A DNA stretch of 64,000 nt, from contig DATIDG010000024.1 of the NCBI GenBank assembly GCA_035456405.1, positions 82,301 through 146,300 of the forward strand. Direction: 5' to 3'. Made by a program: the position numbers and the translations under genes. The stretch's first letter is position 1. Every line of letters begins with the position of its first letter. Positions 16,531-24,957 of this stretch are shown one piece after another. A model generated the notes under the pieces. It searched no databases, was not told where the DNA came from, and saw only the letters and a list, made by a program, of their open reading frames with translations. Source of the DNA: JAGVSZ01 sp035456405 (GTDB lineage: Bacteria; Pseudomonadota; Gammaproteobacteria; Burkholderiales; SG8-39).

Positions 16531-17359
16531 GCACGAGGCTCGCCGCGCGCACATTCTCCTCGAGGTGCGCGCGTGACGCCGTGCCCGGGATCGGGAGCAT
16601 CACGGGCGAACGCGCAAGCAGCCACGCGAGCGCCACCTGCGCCGCGCTCACGCCGCGCTGAGCCGCGACGCGCTTCAGCCGCGCGGAGCGGAGGCTCCGC
16701 CCGGCGCCGAGCGGATACCACGGAATGAACGCGATGCCGAGGCGCGCGCAGGCGGCGAGCACGTCGTCCGAGCTGCGGTCGTCGAAGTTGTACTCGTTCT
16801 GCACCGAGACGATGGTCGCGATCCTGCGCGCGGCCTCGAGCTGCCGCACCGACACGTTCGACAGCCCGAGGTGCCGGATCTTGCCGGCGCGCTGCGCCTC
16901 GGCGAGCGCGCCCACCGACTCGGCGAACGGCACGCGCGGGTCCGGTGCGTGCAACTGGTATAAGTCGATCCGCTCGAGCTTCAGCCGCTTGAGGCTGCCG
17001 TCGACCGCCTGCCGCAAGTGCTCGGGGCGAGCGTCCGACTCCCATGCATGGCGGTTGGGCCGCACCAGGCCGCCCTTCGTGCCGATGACGAGTCCCGCCG
17101 GGTAGGGATGCAGCGCCTCGGCGATCAGGATCTCGTCGACATGCGGCCCATAGCTGTCCGCCGTATCGATGAAGTTCACGCCCAGCTCGACCGCGCGCCG
17201 GATCACCCGGTGTGCGGCCGCGCGGTCGGCGGGCGGGCCCCAGACGTCGCGACCGCAGACGCGCATCGCTCCGAACCCCAGCCGGTTCACGTGCAGGTCG
17301 CCGAGCGCGACGGTGCCGGCAGCGCCTGCGCGCGCATCGCCGGCCTTGCCTCGCGTCAT
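16499..17359 (-). CDS. aldo/keto reductase
   Basis: A 286-residue NADPH-dependent oxidoreductase of the AKR superfamily. The catalytic tetrad is visible: Asp and Tyr in FIDTADSYGPHVDE, Lys in VIGTKGG and His in DLYQLHAPD. The C-terminal IPGTASRAHLEENVRA is the cofactor-binding segment. The start at 17359 has AGGAG at good spacing and overlaps the LysR stop (ATGA), so the regulator and reductase form a bicistron. Substrate unknown. Confidence 0.9.
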   Translation of the reverse strand: MTRGKAGDARAGAAGTVALGDLHVNRLGFGAMRVCGRDVWGPPADRAAAHRVIRRAVELGVNFIDTADSYGPHVDEILIAEALHPYPAGLVIGTKGGLVRPNRHAWESDARPEHLRQAVDGSLKRLKLERIDLYQLHAPDPRVPFAESVGALAEAQRAGKIRHLGLSNVSVRQLEAARRIATIVSVQNEYNFDDRSSDDVLAACARLGIAFIPWYPLGAGRSLRSARLKRVAAQRGVSAAQVALAWLLARSPVMLPIPGTASRAHLEENVRAASLVLTDEDRAALG

Positions 17360-18276
17360 CCTCGTTCTCCTTTTCGTGCAACGGCGACGATACGCGCCGG
17401 CAGCCGTTCGCGCAGCCAGTCGACGAACAGGCGCGTGCGGGCAGGCAGCAGCTTTGCGTGCGGATACACCACGCTCACCGGTACCGGCGGCGGGCACCAG
17501 TCCTCGAGCAGGAGCCTGAGGCGGCCGGCCGCGACATGCGGCGCGACCTGGTACGAGAGGAAGTTCCCGATGCCGAGGCCGTCGACGCACGCGTCGACCA
17601 GCGGCTCGGCCTGGTTGCCCGACAGCGGGCCTGCGACTGGAACGGTGATGCGCCGGCCGGCCCCGATGAACGTCCACTCGTGCGTGGGGCCGAGACCGGC
17701 GAAGCGCAGACAGGCGTGCGCGCGAAGGTCGCGCGGCGCGCGCGGGGTGCCGGCGCGCGCGAGGTAGCCCGGGCTGGCGCACACGACGCGCCGCACCTCG
17801 CCGACCGGCACTGCGACGAGCGTCGAGTCGTCAAGCGCGCCGATGCGCACGCCGAGGTCGAGCCCCTCCTCAAGCAGGTTCACCACACGGTCGACCAGCA
17901 GGAAATCGATCGCGACGCCGGCATGCGCGCGCGCGAACGCCGCCGCGAGCGGCGCGACGTGCATGCGGCCGAACAGCACCGGGGCGGTCACGCGCAGCAT
18001 GCCGCGCGGCGCGCCGCGGCGGTTGCCCGCGGCCGCCTCGGCTTCCTCCACCTCCGCGAGGATGCGCTTGCAGCGCTCGTAGTAGTCGCGGCCCTCGTCG
18101 GTCAGCGCGATGCGGCGCGTCGTGCGGTTCAGCAGGCGCACGTCGAGCGACCGCTCGAGGCCGGCGAGGAGCCGCACTACCGACGGTGCCGACACGGCGA
18201 GCGCGGCGGCCGCGGCAGTGAGGCTCCCGCTCTCCACGATCCGCACGAATGTGTCCATTGCCCGCAGTTTGTCCAT
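17356..18276 (-). CDS. LysR family transcriptional regulator
   Basis: A 306-residue regulator with an N-terminal winged helix-turn-helix (MDTFVRIVESGSLTAAAAAL ... SVVRLLAGLERSL) and a type 2 periplasmic-binding-like effector domain. It is followed by the overlapping aldo/keto reductase gene and is divergent from the PPOX gene, with an AT-rich 142-base gap. By the usual LysR pattern it probably controls one or both neighbours. Confidence 0.9.
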   Translation of the reverse strand: MDKLRAMDTFVRIVESGSLTAAAAALAVSAPSVVRLLAGLERSLDVRLLNRTTRRIALTDEGRDYYERCKRILAEVEEAEAAAGNRRGAPRGMLRVTAPVLFGRMHVAPLAAAFARAHAGVAIDFLLVDRVVNLLEEGLDLGVRIGALDDSTLVAVPVGEVRRVVCASPGYLARAGTPRAPRDLRAHACLRFAGLGPTHEWTFIGAGRRITVPVAGPLSGNQAEPLVDACVDGLGIGNFLSYQVAPHVAAGRLRLLLEDWCPPPVPVSVVYPHAKLLPARTRLFVDWLRERLPARIVAVARKGERG

Positions 18277-18284
18277 GCCGTGAT

Positions 18285-18307
18285 ATTAATTCATCTTCCG
18301 GACTAAT
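18285..18307. promoter_or_regulatory. candidate LysR operator in divergent intergenic region
   Basis: An interrupted inverted repeat, ATTAAT (18285-18290) with ACTAAT (18302-18307), lies just upstream of the LysR gene in an AT-rich island of otherwise GC-rich DNA. Position and shape fit a LysR autoregulatory site (T-N11-A type). The evidence is sequence symmetry only. Confidence 0.35.
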
Positions 18308-18418
18308 CATGTTCGCAGAAAGCTATTTATTCCGATCATCGCAGAGCCCATCATGCGCACCATGAGACCGAGGGCCGGCTGCGCACCCCGCGCCGCCCGG
18401 CCCGGCGAGGAGACCGGA

Positions 18419-19033
18419 ATGACTCACCGATTCGCAGAGATCGCGTTCACCGACGCGGTGAAGTCCGCGCAGGCACGCTACGGCGCGCGGGCGCAGAACG
18501 AGCGCCTCGAAGCGCGCGCCGGCCCGAACGCCGCGCTGACCGATCGCGAGTCCGCGTTCATCGCGGCGCGCGACAGCTTCTACCTCGCCACCGTGAGCGA
18601 GACCGGCTGGCCCTATGTGCAGCATCGCGGCGGGCCGCAGGGCTTCCTGAAGGTGATCGACGCGCGCACTCTCGCGTTCGCCGATTTCGGCGGCAACCGG
18701 CAGTTCGTCAGTGTCGGCAATGCGGCCACGGACGACCGCGTGTCGCTGATCCTGATGGACTATGCGCAGCGGCTGCGCCTGAAGATGCTCGGCCGCATGC
18801 GGATGTTCGACCTCGGCGACGCGCCGCCGGAGCTCGTGTTCGAGGTGGAGCTGCCGGACTACCGTGCGCGCATCGAGCGCGTGGCGGTGATCGCCGTCGA
18901 GGCCTTCGACTGGAACTGCCCCCAGCACATCACGCCGCGCTTCACCGAAGCCGAGGTCCGCGCGGCTGCGCAGCCGCTGCACGACCGGATCGCGGCGCTG
19001 GAGGCCGAGCTCGCACGGCTGCGCGCCGGGTGA
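18419..19033 (+). CDS. pyridoxamine 5'-phosphate oxidase family protein
   Basis: A 204-residue split-barrel flavin-binding protein. The core contains FYLATVSETGWPYVQHRGGP and FADFGGNRQFVSVGN, typical of the PPOX-like 'general stress' branch rather than true PdxH. A short coiled-coil tail ends the protein (RIAALEAELARLRAG). The start at 18419 follows GAGGAG; the longer upstream frame looks non-coding. It is divergent from the LysR gene, a common arrangement. Confidence 0.82.
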   Translation: MTHRFAEIAFTDAVKSAQARYGARAQNERLEARAGPNAALTDRESAFIAARDSFYLATVSETGWPYVQHRGGPQGFLKVIDARTLAFADFGGNRQFVSVGNAATDDRVSLILMDYAQRLRLKMLGRMRMFDLGDAPPELVFEVELPDYRARIERVAVIAVEAFDWNCPQHITPRFTEAEVRAAAQPLHDRIAALEAELARLRAG

Positions 19034-19095
19034 CGGCGCGTGCCGCGGTCAGAATAGACTCTCGACCCTGCCGCCTTCAACAGGAGCCTGCCGAA

Positions 19096-19449
19096 ATGCC
19101 CGCAAGAGCGAAATACGTCTTCATCGCCAGCATGGACGTCGACCCCGACAAGGAGGCGCTGTTCAACGAGGTCTACGACACCGAGCACATCCCGCTAATC
19201 CTCAAGGTGCCCGGCGTCGTGTCGGCGCGGCGCTGCCAGACGGTGCCGCTCGCGATGATCATCGGCGGCGAGCGAAAGACCATCGTCGCCGAGGGTGAGC
19301 CGCGCTACAGCGCGATCTACGAGCTCGAAAGCGCCGACGTGCTGGTCAGCGACGCGTGGGCCAAGGCCGTCGACGCGGGCCGCTGGCCGAGCGACGTGCG
19401 GCCTTACACGCGCAATCGGCGTCACGTCCTCAAGAAGCTGGATGACTGA
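19096..19449 (+). CDS. conserved hypothetical, dimeric alpha/beta-barrel-like
   Basis: A 117-residue protein starting at an ATG with AGGAG upstream. The segment FIASMDVDPDKEALFNEVYD, followed by HIPLILKVPGV, is typical of small ferredoxin-like (dimeric alpha/beta barrel, EthD/DUF4286-like) proteins. It follows the PPOX gene by about 60 bases and is probably co-transcribed. No catalytic residues can be assigned. Confidence 0.65.
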   Translation: MPARAKYVFIASMDVDPDKEALFNEVYDTEHIPLILKVPGVVSARRCQTVPLAMIIGGERKTIVAEGEPRYSAIYELESADVLVSDAWAKAVDAGRWPSDVRPYTRNRRHVLKKLDD

Positions 19450-19665
19450 CGGCGTCGGGTCGCGTCACCGGCCGCCGTAGAAGGCGCCGGACCCGGGCTC
19501 CGCGCCCGAGTCGAACGGGAGGTCGCCGAGGATCGGGCCGGTGACGCCGCACGCGGCGAACGCGAGCGCCGCCGGAATTATCCAATCCCGGACAGTGTTA
19601 GCGTATTTGCTGCAGAGGGGGCGCGGTCCCGTCCCGCGCCATCCATCCACCAAAGGAGAAGCCCG

Positions 19666-20457
19666 GTGAGAAAAGTGCTCGGAATGTCGCTCGCGCTGGC
19701 CGTCGCGCCGGTGGCGCACGCCGCGGACATCGAGGCCGGCAAAGCGAAAGTCGCCACGGTATGCGCCGCCTGCCACGGTGCAACGGGGGTAAGCGTCAGC
19801 GATTCCATCCCCAGCCTCGCCGCCCAGCGGGCGGGCTACCTCGAGACGCAACTGAAGGCATTAAAGGACGGCACGCGCAAGAACCCGATCATGAACGCAA
19901 TCGCGGCCCAGCTGAGCCCGGATGACATGGCCAACGTCGCAGCGTACTTCGCCGCGCTGCCGGGCCCTACGACGGGATCCAAGTCCCCCTTCCTGCCCAA
20001 CGTCGCGAAGACGGGAGTCACTTTCCCAGAGGGCTACAAGGAGACGTTCAAGAAGTACCACACCATCAATTTCCCCGCGACGAACCAGGTGCGCTACTAC
20101 TACGCCAACGAGGCGGCCGTTCAGGCGGCGAAGGAAGGCAAGCCGCTGCCCGACGGCTCGGTGCTGTTCGCCGAGGTGTACGCGGCCAAGCTCGACCAGA
20201 ACAAGAAGCCGGTGATGGGGAGCGATGGCTTCTTCGTTGCGGATAAGCTGCTCTTCTACACCGCGATGGCGCGGGGCCCAGGTTGGGGCAAGGACATCCC
20301 CGAGATGCTGCGCAACGAGGACTGGAACTACGCCGTCTTCACTTTGGACAAGCAGCACCGGCCCGGGGTGAATCAGGCCGAGTGCCTCGCCTGCCACAAG
20401 CCGCTCGACAAGGTGAGCTACACCTTCACTCTGAAGCAGCTCGCCGAGTCGAAATAG
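19666..20457 (+). CDS. cytochrome c4-like / cytochrome P460-like fusion
   Basis: A 263-residue exported di-haem protein. A Sec signal ends at AHA. Domain 1 is a class I cytochrome c with CAACH (about residue 33-37) and a Met-containing loop. Domain 2 (about 120-263) resembles cytochrome P460: GYKETFKKYHTINFP, GSVLFAEVYAAKL and the C-terminal haem site ECLACHKPLDKVSYTFT. P460 proteins oxidise hydroxylamine or NO, but catalysis depends on a haem-lysine cross-link that cannot be judged here. The GTG start follows AAAGGAG. The gene is monocistronic. Confidence 0.8.
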   Translation: MRKVLGMSLALAVAPVAHAADIEAGKAKVATVCAACHGATGVSVSDSIPSLAAQRAGYLETQLKALKDGTRKNPIMNAIAAQLSPDDMANVAAYFAALPGPTTGSKSPFLPNVAKTGVTFPEGYKETFKKYHTINFPATNQVRYYYANEAAVQAAKEGKPLPDGSVLFAEVYAAKLDQNKKPVMGSDGFFVADKLLFYTAMARGPGWGKDIPEMLRNEDWNYAVFTLDKQHRPGVNQAECLACHKPLDKVSYTFTLKQLAESK

Positions 20458-20660
20458 CCGTCGCCGTCGCCCGCGCCGCGCTCCGATGAGTGCGGCGCGC
20501 TCCCCGGTTTCTCGTCGCCACCACCACACGCTCCAGCGTGTGGGAACCATAGGCTTTTCGGCTTAGGCCCTTCTAATACGTGTGACGAATTGCCTGCGCG
20601 CGCCGATGCGCGGAGGATGCCGTACCACAACGCAACTCGCCACCGTTTTCGGAGGAGACG

Positions 20661-20984
20661 ATGAAAGCGAGCTTCCTGATCGGCGTTCCCGCCTATTGGC
20701 GCCTTGCGCCCGCCGCCTCGGAGCGCGGCTGGCGGAGCGACCCCGGCTACGCGCAGCGGACGATCGAGCGGCTGCTCCGGCAGCCGGGTCCGCGCCACGA
20801 GCTCGACGGCCGTCCGCTCGCCGAGCTCGCCGCGCTGTGCGGCGAGTTCGCGGCTGCTGCGCCCGAAGAGATCGTCCACGCGATCGCGCGGTTCTTCGGC
20901 GAGCGTCCGCCGCGGCTCGAGGTCGAGGGCGTCGAGTACGCCGTCGGACCGGGGCCGGGCGCGGTGACGGCGCTGCTGCCGTGA
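20661..20984 (+). CDS. hypothetical protein
   Basis: A 107-residue protein starting with MKASFLIGVPAYWRLAPA after a strong GGAGGAG site. The middle is helical and Ala/Glu/Arg rich. No signal peptide, membrane segment or recognisable family was found. It is convergent with ettA, whose stop lies 22 bases beyond. The ribosome-binding site and normal codon bias support expression. Confidence 0.6.
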   Translation: MKASFLIGVPAYWRLAPAASERGWRSDPGYAQRTIERLLRQPGPRHELDGRPLAELAALCGEFAAAAPEEIVHAIARFFGERPPRLEVEGVEYAVGPGPGAVTALLP

Positions 20985-21006
20985 CGGTCCGGCCGTCGGC
21001 GCGCCG

Positions 21007-22668
21007 CTACTTCAGCGGCTTGAAGCGGATGCGTTTGGGGCGTGCGCCTTCCTCGCCCAGGCGCTTCACCTTGTCCGCTTCGTACTCCTGGTAGTTGCCG
21101 GGGTAGAACACCCACTGCGACTCGCCCTCGCATGCGAGGATATGCGTCGCGATGCGGTCGAGGAACCAGCGGTCGTGGCTGATCACGAGCACGGTCCCGG
21201 CGAATTCGAGCAGCGCCTCCTCGAGCGCGCGCAGCGTCTCCACATCGAGGTCGTTTGACGGCTCGTCGAGCAGCAGCACGTTGCCGCCCGAGATGAGCGT
21301 CTTCGCGAGGTGCAGCCGCCCGCGCTCGCCGCCGGAGAGCTGGCCGACGATCTTCTGCTGGTCGGCGCCCCGGAAGTTGAAGCGGCCGATGTAGGCGCGC
21401 GAGGGCATCTCGAACTTGCCCACGGTCAGGATGTCGAGCCCGCCCGACACGTCCTCCCAGACCGACTTGTTTGCGGTGAGATCGTCGCGCGTCTGGTCGA
21501 CGTAGGCGATCTTCACTGTCGGGCCGATCTCGACTGTGCCCGAGTCCGGTTTCTCAATGCCGGTGATCATGCGGAACAGCGTCGACTTGCCGGCGCCGTT
21601 CGGGCCGATGATGCCGACGATCGCGCCGGGCGGGACCGCGAGCGACAGCTTGTCGATCAGCAGCCGGTCGCCGTAGCCCTTCGACACGTCCTTGAACTCG
21701 ATGACCTTGTCGCCGAGGCGCTCGGCGACCGGAATGAAGATCTCCTGCGTCTCGTTGCGCGCCTGGTGCTCGTAGGACGAGAGCTCCTCGAAGCGCGCCA
21801 GGCGCGCTTTGGACTTCGCCTGCCGGCCCTTGGCGTTCTGGCGCACCCACTCGAGCTCGGCCTTCATCGTCTTGATGCGCGCCGCCTCCTGCTTCGCCTC
21901 GGTCTCGAGCCGCTGCTCCTTCTGCTCGAGCCACGAGCTGTAGTTGCCCTTCCACGGTATCCCGAAGCCGCGGTCGAGCTCGAGGATCCACTCGGCCGCG
22001 TTATCGAGAAAGTAGCGGTCGTGGGTCACTGCGATCACGGTGCCGGGAAACTTCTGCAGGAACAACTCCAGCCACTCGACGCTCTCCGCGTCGAGATGGT
22101 TGGTCGGCTCGTCGAGCAGAAGCATGTCGGGCTTCGAGAGCAGCAGCCGGCACAGCGCGACGCGACGCTTCTCGCCGCCGGAGAGATGCTCGACCTTCGC
22201 GTCCCACGGCGGCAGGCGCAGCGCATCGGCCGCGATCTCGAGCTGGTGCTCGCTGTCCGTCCCGGCGGCGGCGATCACCGCCTCGAGCTTCGCCTGCTCC
22301 TCGGCCAGCTTGTCGAAGTCGGCATCGGGCTCGGCGTACGCGGCGTAGATCTCATCGAGCCGCTGCTTCGCGGCGAGGATGTCGCCTAGGCCCTCCTCGA
22401 CGCACTCGCGCACGCTCTTCGCCGGGTCGAGCTGCGGCTCCTGGGGCAGGAACCCGACGCGCATGTTCGGCATCGGGACCGCCTCGCCGTCGAAGTTCCT
22501 GTCCTCGCCGGCCATGATCCTCAGCAGCGTCGACTTGCCCGAGCCGTTCAGGCCGAGCACGCCGATCTTGGCGCCGGGAAAGAAGCTGAGCGAGATGTCC
22601 TTGAGGATCTGGCGCTGCGGCGGCACTGTCTTGCTGACGCGCCGCATGGTGTAGACGTACTGGGCCAT
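21007..22668 (-). CDS. ettA: energy-dependent translational throttle protein EttA (ABC-F)
   Basis: A 553-residue ABC-F protein that binds the ribosomal E site and gates translation by the ATP/ADP ratio. It has two ATPase domains: GLNGSGKST, LSGGEKRRVALC and LLLDEPTNHLD in the first; GPNGAGKST, LSGGERGRLHLA and LLLDEPSNDLD in the second. A long charged linker (P-site interaction motif, KEQRLETEAKQEAARIK) joins them. The N-terminus MAQYVYTMRRVSKTVPPQ is diagnostic. No Shine-Dalgarno sequence is obvious before the ATG. Confidence 0.96.
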   Translation of the reverse strand: MAQYVYTMRRVSKTVPPQRQILKDISLSFFPGAKIGVLGLNGSGKSTLLRIMAGEDRNFDGEAVPMPNMRVGFLPQEPQLDPAKSVRECVEEGLGDILAAKQRLDEIYAAYAEPDADFDKLAEEQAKLEAVIAAAGTDSEHQLEIAADALRLPPWDAKVEHLSGGEKRRVALCRLLLSKPDMLLLDEPTNHLDAESVEWLELFLQKFPGTVIAVTHDRYFLDNAAEWILELDRGFGIPWKGNYSSWLEQKEQRLETEAKQEAARIKTMKAELEWVRQNAKGRQAKSKARLARFEELSSYEHQARNETQEIFIPVAERLGDKVIEFKDVSKGYGDRLLIDKLSLAVPPGAIVGIIGPNGAGKSTLFRMITGIEKPDSGTVEIGPTVKIAYVDQTRDDLTANKSVWEDVSGGLDILTVGKFEMPSRAYIGRFNFRGADQQKIVGQLSGGERGRLHLAKTLISGGNVLLLDEPSNDLDVETLRALEEALLEFAGTVLVISHDRWFLDRIATHILACEGESQWVFYPGNYQEYEADKVKRLGEEGARPKRIRFKPLK

Positions 22669-22905
22669 TGCGAAGAGGGGGAGGAGAGGCAGGGAGATGC
22701 GGAGCCGCGATTATCGCCGATCCCGACCCCGCGCCGCGGTCAAGTCTCCGGAGGCCGGGCAGCCGTCGCCGTGCGGCGACAACGATCCGGGATCGCTTCG
22801 TGCTTGGCCCGCGCAAAGCCTCGCGGCGTGGTGATCAGGGCCACGAGACCGTGACCCCGCATCAGGGATCACCCGGTTTCAGGAAGACTTGCGGCGAGAG
22901 GTGAG

Positions 22906-23304
22906 CTAAGGCAGCTGGATCTTTCCGCCGCCGCGCGGGCCGCCGCCGCCAAGGTCGGGTATGCCGCCCTGCGGAATGACGATCGACGAGGCGGCCTGGC
23001 GGCGCAGGTCCTGCAGCTCGCGTACCGTCTTCTCGATCGCGTCCTTGGCGAGTGGCCCGAACTTGGTGGCCGCGTCCTGGAGCGAGGTCGCGTCGATCTC
23101 GAACACGATCGGCAACGCGCCCACCGTGCTCATCACCTGCGTCTCGCCGATGTAGGCGATCTCGCGCGCCGGATCGCGCGTGCCGTCGCCCTTTACCGGC
23201 GTCATGCGGCGGATCGTCCCGACGCGGCGGTCAGTGAAAACTTCCTCGAGGTAAAGCGCGGCCGGGTCGATGTTCGGCTCAGTCGGGCTGGGTCGGGTGG
23301 CCAT
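22906..23304 (-). CDS. conserved hypothetical protein
   Basis: A 132-residue protein starting at 23304 with AGGAG upstream. It contains YLEEVFTDRRVGTIRRMTPV and YIGETQVMSTVGALPIVFEI, then a helical region and a Gly-rich tail (GGGGPRGGGKIQLP). The pattern looks conserved and cytoplasmic; I do not recognise the family. It is divergent from the ankyrin gene, 79 bases away. Confidence 0.65.
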   Translation of the reverse strand: MATRPSPTEPNIDPAALYLEEVFTDRRVGTIRRMTPVKGDGTRDPAREIAYIGETQVMSTVGALPIVFEIDATSLQDAATKFGPLAKDAIEKTVRELQDLRRQAASSIVIPQGGIPDLGGGGPRGGGKIQLP

Positions 23305-23383
23305 GACAAGGCTCCTGGCGTCAGAATGGTGCGTATTGTCCCGCAGTCGGGCGCGGCGCGCCCGCGCACCGAACGGAGCACGC

Positions 23384-24049
23384 ATGGACCGTCGTCGCCT
23401 GATCTTCGCCACCCTCGCGCTCGCCGTCGTCGAACCGTCGGCGGGACAGGCGCCCGATCGGGACGCGCAGCTCATCCGCGCCGCGGAGGCGGGCGACGCG
23501 GCGCAGGTGCGCACGCTGCTCGCGCAAGGGGCGAGCGTGAGGGCGCGCGACACGCGCGGCCGCACCGCGCTGCTCGCCGCGACGCAGGGCGACCGCGTCG
23601 AGACGGCGCGGCTGCTGATCGAGGCGGGCGCGGACGTGAACGCCCAGGACGATATCCGCGACAGCCCGTACCTCCTCGCCGGCGCGCGTGGCTATCTCGA
23701 GATCCTGCGCATGACGCTGAAGGCGGGGGCCGACCTGAAGAGCACCAACCGCTACGGCGGCACCGCGCTGATCCCGGCCTGTCACTACGGCCACATCGAG
23801 ACGGTACGCGAGCTGCTGAAGACCGCGATCGACATCGACCACGTCAACAACCTCGGCTGGACCGCGCTGCTCGAGGCGGTGATCCTCGGCGACGGTGGCA
23901 CCGCACACACCGAGATCGTGCGCCTGCTCGTTGCGGCGAAGGCGAACCCGAACATCGCCGACCGGCAAGGCGTTACGCCGTTCCAGCACGCGCAGTCGCG
24001 CCGCTACCACGAGATCGCGGCGCTCCTCGAGAAGGCGGGGGGCCGCTAG
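23384..24049 (+). CDS. exported ankyrin repeat protein
   Basis: A 221-residue protein with an N-terminal signal (RRRLIFATLALAVVEPSAG) followed by about five ankyrin repeats: RGRTALLAATQGDRVETARL, GADVNAQDD, YGGTALIPACHYGHIETVRE, LGWTALLEAV and QGVTPFQHAQSRRYHEIAAL. Such proteins usually mediate protein-protein contacts in the periplasm; the partner is unknown. The start at 23384 is preceded by CGGAG. The stop overlaps that of the convergent transporter gene. Confidence 0.83.
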   Translation: MDRRRLIFATLALAVVEPSAGQAPDRDAQLIRAAEAGDAAQVRTLLAQGASVRARDTRGRTALLAATQGDRVETARLLIEAGADVNAQDDIRDSPYLLAGARGYLEILRMTLKAGADLKSTNRYGGTALIPACHYGHIETVRELLKTAIDIDHVNNLGWTALLEAVILGDGGTAHTEIVRLLVAAKANPNIADRQGVTPFQHAQSRRYHEIAALLEKAGGR

Positions 24050-24957
24050 GCCTTCCGGCGCTGCTCGTGCACCGCGATCGCGGCGCCGCTCGCGAGGATG
24101 ATCGCGATTCCGACGAGCGTCACCGCGTCCGGGAACTGCCCGAAGAACACAAGCCCCGAGATCGTCGCCTGAACGATGTGCACGTAGATGAACGGGGCGA
24201 TGAAGGAGGCCGGCGCGAGGCGGTACGCGCGCATCAGCATCAGGTGACTCACCGAGCCGGTGACGGCGAACGAGAGGAACAGCGTCGACTGCCAAAGGTC
24301 CGGCCACCGGTCGGGCAGGCCAAAGGGGAGGAGCAGCGTCGCGCCGACCGTGCCGATCAGCGACGAGAGGAACACCGTGGTGATGGGGTTCTCGGTCAGC
24401 GCCAGCTTGCGCGACATGAGCTGGAACGCCGCGTTGCAGACGAGCGTGGCAATCGCGAAGGCGACCCCGATCGTCGCGAGCCCCGATCCCGGCCGGACGA
24501 TCACCAGCATGCCGGCGAAGCCGGCGAGCGCCGCGGCCCAGCGTGCCCAGCTTACGCGCTCGCCGAGGAGCGGGCCGGCGAGCACCAGGATGAGGAGCGG
24601 CGCGACGAAGCTGATTGCGGTCGCCTCCGCCTGCGGCAGGTACTTCAGCGCGGCGAAGAGGAAGATGGCGAAGGCGAACACCGTGAACGCGCGCGCGAGC
24701 TGCAGCCCGGGGCGCTGCGTCGCGAGCAGCCGCCGGTCGCCGACGAGCGCCACGTAGGCCGCCATGAAGAGAAAATGGAAGAAGTAGCGCGCCCAGACGA
24801 CGGCGAGCACCGGGAAGTCGCGCACCAGGTACTTGCCGGTGGCGTCGACGAGGATGAAGAGGAACTGCGCGCCGAGGAAGAGGGCGAGCGCCTTGAGAAG
24901 CGCACCTTTCGCGGCGTTGGCGTGCGGCCTGGGCGCCGGGCGCGGCGCTCCACTCAC
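24046..24957 (-). CDS. DMT superfamily (EamA) transporter
   Basis: An integral membrane protein of 303 residues with about ten hydrophobic segments in two EamA repeats, for example FLFMAAYVALVG, ATAISFVAPLLILVLAGPLLG and ATISGLVFFGQF. It probably exports a metabolite or drug. The GTG start overlaps the stop of the FAD gene (GTGA); the preceding open frame is a shadow of that gene. It is the last gene of the long unit that begins at 38.2 kb. Confidence 0.85.
   Translation of the reverse strand: MSGAPRPAPRPHANAAKGALLKALALFLGAQFLFILVDATGKYLVRDFPVLAVVWARYFFHFLFMAAYVALVGDRRLLATQRPGLQLARAFTVFAFAIFLFAALKYLPQAEATAISFVAPLLILVLAGPLLGERVSWARWAAALAGFAGMLVIVRPGSGLATIGVAFAIATLVCNAAFQLMSRKLALTENPITTVFLSSLIGTVGATLLLPFGLPDRWPDLWQSTLFLSFAVTGSVSHLMLMRAYRLAPASFIAPFIYVHIVQATISGLVFFGQFPDAVTLVGIAIILASGAAIAVHEQRRKA

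Noticed and set aside
19465..19593. A possible small lipoprotein (IIPAALAFAACGVTG...) on the minus strand
   Set aside because: It looks like a lipoprotein signal, but the apparent first codon is GTC and no ATG, GTG or TTG with a ribosome-binding site lies in frame nearby.
20473..20498. Hairpin GCGCCGC/GCGGCGC after the cytochrome gene as terminator
   Set aside because: The loop is long and only a weak TTT follows nine bases later; not a convincing intrinsic terminator.
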